A stretch of 64,000 nt of DNA. Source: Octadecabacter sp. (GTDB taxonomy: Bacteria; Pseudomonadota; Alphaproteobacteria; Rhodobacterales; Rhodobacteraceae). The notes beneath the pieces are model-generated. The model saw only the letters and a list, made by a program, of their open reading frames with translations, was not told the origin of the DNA and made no database searches. The stretch lies in NCBI GenBank assembly GCA_028825445.1, contig JAPKAD010000011.1, positions 1-64,000 on the forward strand. Direction: 5' to 3'. Positions 57,602-64,000 of this stretch are shown one piece after another (within the stretch, counting starts at the first letter, position 1; every line of letters starts with the position of its first letter). A program made the position numbers and the translations under genes.

Positions 57602-57970
57602 ATGATTCAGATGCAGACCAACCTTGAAGTGGCTGATAACAGCGGCGCTCGCCGTGTTCAGTGTATCAAGGTTCTCGGCGGTTCACATCGCCGGTACGCA
57701 TCGGTCGGCGATATTATCGTTGTATCGGTGAAAGAGGCCATACCACGTGGCCGTGTTAAGAAGGGTGATGTACGTAAGGCCGTCGTCGTTCGCACAAAAA
57801 AGCAGGTTCGCCGTGAAGACGGCACTGCAATCAAGTTTGACACCAACGCTGCTGTCATCCTCAACAATTCAAACGAACCCGTTGGCACACGTATCTTTGG
57901 GCCAGTGGTTCGCGAGCTTCGCGCGAAGAACTTCATGAAGATCATCTCGCTTGCTCCGGAGGTGCTCTAA
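57602..57970 (+). CDS. rplN: 50S ribosomal protein L14
   Basis: [27 protein letters not shown]. Confidence 0.98.
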   Translation: MIQMQTNLEVADNSGARRVQCIKVLGGSHRRYASVGDIIVVSVKEAIPRGRVKKGDVRKAVVVRTKKQVRREDGTAIKFDTNAAVILNNSNEPVGTRIFGPVVRELRAKNFMKIISLAPEVL

Positions 57971-57971
57971 T

Positions 57972-58277
57972 ATGGCTGCTAAACTCCGTAAAGGTGACAA
58001 TGTCATCGTGCTCGCTGGAAAAGATAAAGGCATGACGGGCGAAATTTCGTCTGTTGATCCTAAATCTGGCAAAGCAATCGTAGATGGCGTAAATGTCGCT
58101 ATCCGCCACGTTAAACAAAGCCAAACATCGCAAGGTGGTCGCACACCTAAGGCAATGCCCATTCAGCTTTCCAATCTTGCTGTTGTAGATGCAAACGGCA
58201 AAGCAACACGCGTCGGCTTTAAAATGGACGGCGATAAGAAAGTGCGTTTCGCCAAGACAACAGGGGATGTAATTTAA
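57972..58277 (+). CDS. rplX: 50S ribosomal protein L24
   Basis: [33 protein letters not shown] at 57972. Confidence 0.97.
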   Translation: MAAKLRKGDNVIVLAGKDKGMTGEISSVDPKSGKAIVDGVNVAIRHVKQSQTSQGGRTPKAMPIQLSNLAVVDANGKATRVGFKMDGDKKVRFAKTTGDVI

Positions 58278-58840
58278 TGCTTGATTCAACAACCTACACC
58301 CCCCGTCTCAAGGCTATGTATAATGACAGCATCCGTGCTGCCATGATGGAAGAGTTTTCATACAAAAACGCGATGCAGACTCCACGTCTTGAAAAAATCG
58401 TCTTGAATATTGGTTGCGGTTCAGAAGCCGTAAATGACACCAAGAAAGCCAAGTCGGCACAAGATGATTTGTCTGCAATCGCAGGTCAAATGGCTGTAGT
58501 CACAAAAGCAAAGAAATCAATTGCTGGTTTCCGTGTTCGTGAAGACATGCCGCTTGGGGCGAAAGTCACACTTCGTGGCAACCGCATGTATGAATTTCTT
58601 GACCGTCTGACCACGATCGCAATGCCTCGTATTCGCGACTTCCGCGGTGTACCTGGTAAATCGTTCGATGGTCGTGGCAACTACGCCATGGGCCTAAAGG
58701 AACACCTCGTCTTCCCTGAAATCAACTTCGACAACGTTGTTGTGAATTGGGGTATGGATATCGTGATCTGCACAACAGCAGACAACGATGCAGAAGCAAA
58801 ATCGCTGTTGAAGCATTTCAACATGCCATTCAACAGCTAA
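58277..58840 (+). CDS. rplE: 50S ribosomal protein L5
   Basis: [66 protein letters not shown]. Confidence 0.98.
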   Translation: MLDSTTYTPRLKAMYNDSIRAAMMEEFSYKNAMQTPRLEKIVLNIGCGSEAVNDTKKAKSAQDDLSAIAGQMAVVTKAKKSIAGFRVREDMPLGAKVTLRGNRMYEFLDRLTTIAMPRIRDFRGVPGKSFDGRGNYAMGLKEHLVFPEINFDNVVVNWGMDIVICTTADNDAEAKSLLKHFNMPFNS

Positions 58841-58854
58841 AGGGGACAGATAGT

Positions 58855-59160
58855 ATGGCTAAAAAATCCATGATCGCCCGCGAAGTTAAGCGTGAAAAGC
58901 TCGTTAAAAAGTACGCAGCTAAGCGCGCAGAACTCAAAGCAATCGCACTCGATGACAGCAAGACACAAGCTGAGCGTTTTACCGCCCGCCTTAATCTTGC
59001 CAAGCTGCCGCGCAACTCTGCGCCGGTCCGTTTGCATAACCGTTGCCAGCTTACAGGTCGCCCACACGCGTACTACCGTAAGCTAAAGATCAGCCGGATC
59101 GCCTTAAGGAACCTTGGTTCAAATGGCGAAATTCCCGGTATGGTCAAATCAAGCTGGTAA
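58855..59160 (+). CDS. rpsN: 30S ribosomal protein S14
   Basis: [63 protein letters not shown]. Confidence 0.97.
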   Translation: MAKKSMIAREVKREKLVKKYAAKRAELKAIALDDSKTQAERFTARLNLAKLPRNSAPVRLHNRCQLTGRPHAYYRKLKISRIALRNLGSNGEIPGMVKSSW

Positions 59161-59172
59161 GGAGCACTTATA

Positions 59173-59565
59173 ATGAACGATCCTATCGGTGATATGCTAA
59201 CAAGAATTCGAAATGGCCAAATGCGCGGTAAGTCAATGGTGCCAACGCCGGCGTCTAAACTTCGCGGTTGGGTATTAGATGTGCTGGCAGACGAAGGCTA
59301 CATTCGCGGCTACGAAGCCACAACTGGGTCCGATGGCCATCCGGCTTTCGATATCAGCCTGAAATATTACGAAGGTACTCCTGTAATTCGCGAAGTGAAA
59401 CGGGTGTCTACTCCCGGTCGTCGCGTCTACATGGGTGTCGATGACATCCCAACGGTCCGTCAGGGCCTTGGTGTGTCGATTGTCTCCACCCCACGGGGTG
59501 TGATGTCGGACGCGTCAGCACGGGCAGCCAATGTTGGCGGCGAAGTGCTTTGCACCGTATTCTAA
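59173..59565 (+). CDS. rpsH: 30S ribosomal protein S8
   Basis: [56 protein letters not shown]. Confidence 0.98.
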   Translation: MNDPIGDMLTRIRNGQMRGKSMVPTPASKLRGWVLDVLADEGYIRGYEATTGSDGHPAFDISLKYYEGTPVIREVKRVSTPGRRVYMGVDDIPTVRQGLGVSIVSTPRGVMSDASARAANVGGEVLCTVF

Positions 59566-59575
59566 GGAGCGCAAG

Positions 59576-60106
59576 ATGTCTCGTATTGGTAAAAAATCGG
59601 TTGGTCTACCTGATGGCGTTACTGCCTTGGTTTCCGGCCAATCTATCGAAGTAAAAGGTCCTAAGGGGACACGTAGCTTCAAAGCAACTGACGATGTCAC
59701 GTTGTCTGTAGTAGATGGATCTGTTTCTGTTATGCCGCGTGGCAAGTCCAAGCGCGCACGCCAGCAATGGGGAATGTCACGCACTCGGATTCAAAACCTA
59801 GTGACGGGTGTAACAAATGGCTTCAAGAAAGAGCTTGAGATTCAGGGCGTTGGTTACCGAGCTCAGATGCAGGGCAATATCTTGAAGTTAAATTTGGGAT
59901 ATTCACATGATGTTAATTTCGAAGTCCCTGATGGTGTCACTGTTACGGCACCTAAGCTGACCCATATAATCGTTGAAGGTATTGACGAACAACAGGTCGG
60001 TCAGGTTGCGGCGAACATCCGCGAGTGGCGAAAGCCCGAGCCCTACAAGGGTAAAGGCATCCGGTATGCGGGCGAATACGTCTTCCGCAAAGAAGGCAAA
60101 AGGTAA
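59576..60106 (+). CDS. rplF: 50S ribosomal protein L6
   Basis: [54 protein letters not shown]. Confidence 0.98.
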   Translation: MSRIGKKSVGLPDGVTALVSGQSIEVKGPKGTRSFKATDDVTLSVVDGSVSVMPRGKSKRARQQWGMSRTRIQNLVTGVTNGFKKELEIQGVGYRAQMQGNILKLNLGYSHDVNFEVPDGVTVTAPKLTHIIVEGIDEQQVGQVAANIREWRKPEPYKGKGIRYAGEYVFRKEGKR

Positions 60107-60117
60107 GGACCGAATAG

Positions 60118-60477
60118 ATGGCAAACTCAAAACGACAGTTGTTCATCAAACGCCGTATGCGCGTTCGGAACAAGCTTCGCAAAGTGAACGCAGGACGCCC
60201 GCGTCTTTCAGTTCATCGCTCAAACAAGAACATCAGCGTGCAGCTGATCGACGATGTAAACGGAGTAACGCTTGCATCAGCTTCTTCTCTAGAGAAGGAT
60301 CTGGGCATCATCGGCCAAAACAATGTCGAAGCAGCGAGCAAAGTTGGCGCAGTAATCGCAGAACGCGCGAAAAAAGCCGGCGTGTCCGAAGCTTATTTCG
60401 ATCGTGGTGGTTTTCTGTTTCATGGCAAAGTGAAGGCCTTGGCCGAAGCTGCGCGTGAAGGTGGCTTAAAGATTTAA
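60118..60477 (+). CDS. rplR: 50S ribosomal protein L18
   Basis: [45 protein letters not shown]. Confidence 0.97.
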   Translation: MANSKRQLFIKRRMRVRNKLRKVNAGRPRLSVHRSNKNISVQLIDDVNGVTLASASSLEKDLGIIGQNNVEAASKVGAVIAERAKKAGVSEAYFDRGGFLFHGKVKALAEAAREGGLKI

Positions 60478-60602
60478 ATTTCTGTGAAGGGCTGCACTTT
60501 TGTGTGGCCCTTCCGATGATCGGGGGGTCCTAGGCCCACTTGGATCGATACAAATGGCGCCAACCTTAACTAAGGTGTGCCACCCAAATTTAGGAGGGCC
60601 AC

Positions 60603-61181
60603 ATGGCTCGTGATCAAAATCAACGCGGCGGTAATCGTCGTGACGAAAATCCAGAATTCCAAGATCGCCTTGTTGCGATCAACCGTGTGTCCAAAACTGT
60701 TAAGGGTGGTAAGCGTTTTGGCTTTGCAGCCCTCGTAGTTGTTGGTGACCAAAAAGGCCGTGTTGGTTTTGGCAAAGGTAAAGCTAAGGAAGTTCCTGAG
60801 GCGATTCGCAAAGCCACTGAGCAAGCTAAACGCCAAATGATACGTGTTCAGCTTCGCGAGGGCCGTACATTGCACCATGATATGGAGGGCCGTCACGGTG
60901 CAGGTAAAGTTGTTATGCGTTCTGCACCGCAAGGTTCTGGGATCATTGCAGGTGGCCCAATGCGCGCTGTGTTTGAAATGCTTGGCATACAAGATATTGT
61001 TGCTAAATCAATTGGTTCTTCCAATCCATATAACATGATCCGCGCGACTATGGACGGTCTTAAGAAAGAGGCTTCGCCTCGTTCTGTTGCCCAACGCCGC
61101 GGTAAAAAAGTTGCGGACATCCTGCCCAAGCGCGAAGACGCGCCAGTAGTCGATGTCGCAGTTGAAGCTGAGGAGGCCTAA
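60603..61181 (+). CDS. rpsE: 30S ribosomal protein S5
   Basis: [49 protein letters not shown]. Confidence 0.98.
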   Translation: MARDQNQRGGNRRDENPEFQDRLVAINRVSKTVKGGKRFGFAALVVVGDQKGRVGFGKGKAKEVPEAIRKATEQAKRQMIRVQLREGRTLHHDMEGRHGAGKVVMRSAPQGSGIIAGGPMRAVFEMLGIQDIVAKSIGSSNPYNMIRATMDGLKKEASPRSVAQRRGKKVADILPKREDAPVVDVAVEAEEA

Positions 61182-61184
61182 ACT

Positions 61185-61373
61185 ATGGCTAAAACAATTG
61201 TCGTAAAACAGATTGGTTCGCCAATTCGTCGCCCAAAAGATCAAAAGCAAACGCTTATCGGTTTGGGCCTGAATAAAATGCACAAAACACGTGAACTTGA
61301 AGACACGCCTTCTGTTCGTGGAATGGTTGCTAAGATCTCTCACATGGTGGAAATCATCGAAGAGAAGGGTTAA
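61185..61373 (+). CDS. rpmD: 50S ribosomal protein L30
   Basis: [57 protein letters not shown]. Confidence 0.98.
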   Translation: MAKTIVVKQIGSPIRRPKDQKQTLIGLGLNKMHKTRELEDTPSVRGMVAKISHMVEIIEEKG

Positions 61374-61398
61374 TATCTTAATCTTCTTTAAAAAATTT

Positions 61399-61432
61399 AA
61401 CGCTCTGCTCTTTACATGAGTGGAGCGTTTTT
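61399..61432 (+). terminator. Intrinsic terminator after rpmD (inside the spc cluster)
   Basis: aacgctctgctc-tttacat-gagtggagcgttttt. Confidence 0.88.
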
Positions 61433-62118
61433 CGTTATTGGCTGAGCTTCAGACTGAACGAGATCACAAAGTTTCTTTAGTAGCTTTGTCAAAATTGTCT
61501 CAACTTCTTAAGTATAGGAGATGGCAAACACGCCCCTAGGTTCAACACATTTAATAAATTTTAAATCGGAAAGAATTCTTGTTCGAATTGTTTCGGACGC
61601 AGTGTTTAAAATATAAAAATTTATTTTTTAAGTCCAAAATACGTAATGTCCAACTTTGTATGGCTGAAATGTGGTAGTGGTTCATTCGTTGTTTTAAAAT
61701 TGAGAAACAGGCAGCAAGGATAGGGCAATCAAATGTTTTATGGATACTTTCGACCGTCCATCTGATGCAAAATCAAGCATAATTAATCCATTAGTAATAA
61801 ACATAAATGATGGATTTTTTGATATACGTCCCATTAAGACGTAATGATTATCCTTTCTACGATAGCCAATTCCGTTGATACGAAGCGTATGCAAACTGCA
61901 TGCAGGTTCTTTTAAATATCCAGATAAAATTACCCTGAAAATGTGTTTTGATTGTTTGGGCACCCAAAAACGAAATCTAAAATTAGGCAATTCCTGTATT
62001 TAACCAACCTGATCCTTTACCTTTTTCTTGATTTTAATCGGTGAAGCGCTTGACTTACATTGATAATAGGTTGCATCCCCACGAACAGTTCAATGATTTT
62101 CTCCTAAAGGATGCGCCT

Positions 62119-63330
62119 GTGACTGTCACTTCCGCCCTCATTTATCAAACCTACGCTGCGATCCGCGAGGCCACAATCCGCACCCCAACAATTCAAGCTT
62201 CGCGACTGTCTCTTAGTTTGGGTATTGATCTGCATCTCAAGCTTGAAAATCTTCAACACACCAATGCATTTAAAGCCCGCGGCGCGCTGGCCAAATTGCT
62301 GACGCTCACAGACGCAGAAAAAAAAGCAGGTGTAATCGCTTGTAGTGCTGGCAATCATGGCCAAGGTGTTGCCTACCATGCGACCCGTCTGGGTATTGAG
62401 GCAACCATCGTTATGCCGGAAGGCACTCCCTTTAATAAAGTGAAACGCACAGAAGACTTTGGAGCAATCGTGATTCAACACGGGGTCGGCTTTGATAATG
62501 GTGTTCAATTTACTCTTGATCTGGCTTCACGTGAGGGGTTAACTTTCATTCATCCCTTCGATGACCCTGTTGTTGCCGCAGGGCAGGGAACCATAGCGTT
62601 GGAAATGCTCGAAGACCAGCCCGAGCTTGACGTGATCGTTGTGCCCGTTGGTGGTGGTGGCTTGATAGCTGGCATGGCTGTGGCCGCTAAAGCGGTCAAG
62701 CCTGAAGTGCAGATTATTGGAGCACAGGCCGCAATTTTTGACGCGGTGAAAGCCCAGTTCGACGGAACGGAAACACACTTTGCAGGTGCCACGCTTGCAG
62801 AAGGCATTGCTGTCAAAGCACCAGCTTCGAGTAACGTTGAAATCATCAAAAAAAATGTTACTCGAATTGACACAGCAACAGAAGCTGAAATTGAGGACGC
62901 TGTTTTTGATCTACTTTCAGCCGAAAAACTCGTCGTTGAAGGTGCTCCAGGCGCAGGTCTTGCCATAATTAAAAAAAATCTTGATTTATATCGTGGGAAA
63001 AAAGTTGGTCTCGTTATTTGTGGTGGCAACATTGATAGCCGGTTGCTCTCAACTCTTATCTTGCGCGGCCTCGTGCGTGACGGGCGGATCACTCGTTTGA
63101 CTTTCGAAATTGATGACACTCCCGGCCAACTTGCTGATATATCGTGCATCATCGGCAAGGCTGGTGCCAACGTTATAGAAGTCATACATCAACGTATGAT
63201 GCAATCGGTGTCGCTTAAACAAGCCGAGTTGGACGTGGTAATTGAAGCACGGGACTTAGGGCATGTTAGGGGCATCGTAACGACACTACGAGGAGAGGGT
63301 TTCAAGGTAAGGACAGATAGTGGAGTTTAG
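62119..63330 (+). CDS. ilvA: Threonine ammonia-lyase (PLP-dependent, C-terminal ACT domain)
   Basis: LKLENLQHTNAFKARGALAKL (PLP Lys), ACSAGNHGQGVAYHA, VPVGGGGLIAGMA; C-terminal ACT-like region. ORF opens at 62041 (GTG); GTG 62119 fits homologous N-termini better. Confidence 0.92.
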   Translation: MTVTSALIYQTYAAIREATIRTPTIQASRLSLSLGIDLHLKLENLQHTNAFKARGALAKLLTLTDAEKKAGVIACSAGNHGQGVAYHATRLGIEATIVMPEGTPFNKVKRTEDFGAIVIQHGVGFDNGVQFTLDLASREGLTFIHPFDDPVVAAGQGTIALEMLEDQPELDVIVVPVGGGGLIAGMAVAAKAVKPEVQIIGAQAAIFDAVKAQFDGTETHFAGATLAEGIAVKAPASSNVEIIKKNVTRIDTATEAEIEDAVFDLLSAEKLVVEGAPGAGLAIIKKNLDLYRGKKVGLVICGGNIDSRLLSTLILRGLVRDGRITRLTFEIDDTPGQLADISCIIGKAGANVIEVIHQRMMQSVSLKQAELDVVIEARDLGHVRGIVTTLRGEGFKVRTDSGV

Positions 63331-63860
63331 AATGGGGTATTTTTCGTTTGATAATTGCTTTTGAACTATTAATTTTGCTCAATCCCCAAGACATAATTTC
63401 CACTAGTAACTAAGTTCAAAGTACTCAGTACATTAAAATTTTTTTGATGTGCTTAAGTGGGGCAGTCTTAATTCTTTTCACTTTAGAAGTATGGGGGCAC
63501 CATGCCTCTTGGTCCGAAGGCGTCATAAGTGCCCACAATTTGCCTTTAATTTTTTGCGCAAGTAAAATTGGATTTGTAATTAAAATTGATCGTTTCCCTC
63601 TGCAGATAGTCAAAATAAGTCCGTATTCTAAAACACCGCAATAGCGCTTCTGCTTTGGCGTCGAAGGGCGGGCAGACAATACAAACATTCAGGGCGTTTG
63701 GTTGATTTTTTGAATGATACTTTTTGGCTATTAGTTTTGTTATGATCTATCAGCTTAATTTGTTTATCGAGGTTGGATTTACAACACCCGTACCTCGCCG
63801 TAAGCCCTGTCCAGACGATAGGTTTTGCTTGTCATAGCAGAAAGCGTGTCCTATATGCCA

Positions 63861-63925
63861 TCAGTGGCCACTTAAAGGCTACTGATTCAAACACACGCCG
63901 CGTGCCTGATCTTCGCTGGGTCAGG
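63861..63925 (+). promoter_or_regulatory. Two consecutive hairpins in the leader upstream of rplO
   Basis: tcagtggcc-acttaaa-ggctactga (63861-63885) and cctga...tcagg (63905-63925). Confidence 0.4.
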
Positions 63926-63948
63926 TCTTCCGGCAAGGAGACAGCGAT

Positions 63949-64000
63949 ATGGTTAAACTTAACGAATTACACGACAATCCAGGTGCGACGAAACCACGTA
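63949..64000 (+). CDS. rplO: 50S ribosomal protein L15, 5' part (truncated by window end)
   Basis: atggttaaacttaacgaattacacgacaatccaggtgcgacgaaaccacgt = MVKLNELHDNPGATKPR. Confidence 0.93.
   Translation, partial: MVKLNELHDNPGATKPR

Noticed and set aside
60486-60513. gaagggctgcac...gtggcccttc hairpin after rplR as a terminator
   Set aside because: No T-run follows and rpsE is directly downstream; may be an RNA structure but not supported as a terminator

Overview
The window is a chromosomal segment from an alphaproteobacterium, most likely Rhodobacterales/Roseobacter group judging from gene order and protein sequences (inference; no search was run). The left part (1-23.5 kb) holds housekeeping blocks: relA/spoT (partial)-DUF2062-pdxJ-acpS-lepB-rnc-era-DUF1491-recO; a methylsuccinyl-CoA dehydrogenase-like acyl-CoA dehydrogenase (mcd); a TSUP permease; pckA divergent from chvI-chvG-hprK-rapZ-EIIA-HPr; an acyltransferase; hbd; etfAB; a PduO-type adenosyltransferase; a HIG1-like protein and an SDR. 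The middle has parC, two uncharacterised envelope proteins, tRNA-Trp and a sulfotransferase-like gene, followed by secE-nusG-rplKA-rplJL-rpoBC. The right part has a DMT permease, the str operon (rpsL-rpsG-fusA-tuf) and the S10-spc ribosomal protein cluster. The most notable feature is that the S10-spc cluster is split three times, at rplW|rplB, rplP|rpmC and rpmD|rplO. Each break starts with an intrinsic terminator and contains AT-rich DNA. Two of the breaks carry a non-ribosomal gene: an antisense 2OG-Fe(II) oxygenase-like gene and an ilvA-type threonine ammonia-lyase. The downstream fragments are preceded by long leaders with hairpins or a C-rich tract. Other points of interest are a (CCTGATG)8 heptamer repeat upstream of hbd, a terminator-bounded non-coding interval between rplA and rplJ, and a bipartite motif shared by the rpsL and rplJ leaders. 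No CRISPR array, intact IS element, prophage or defence system was recognised.
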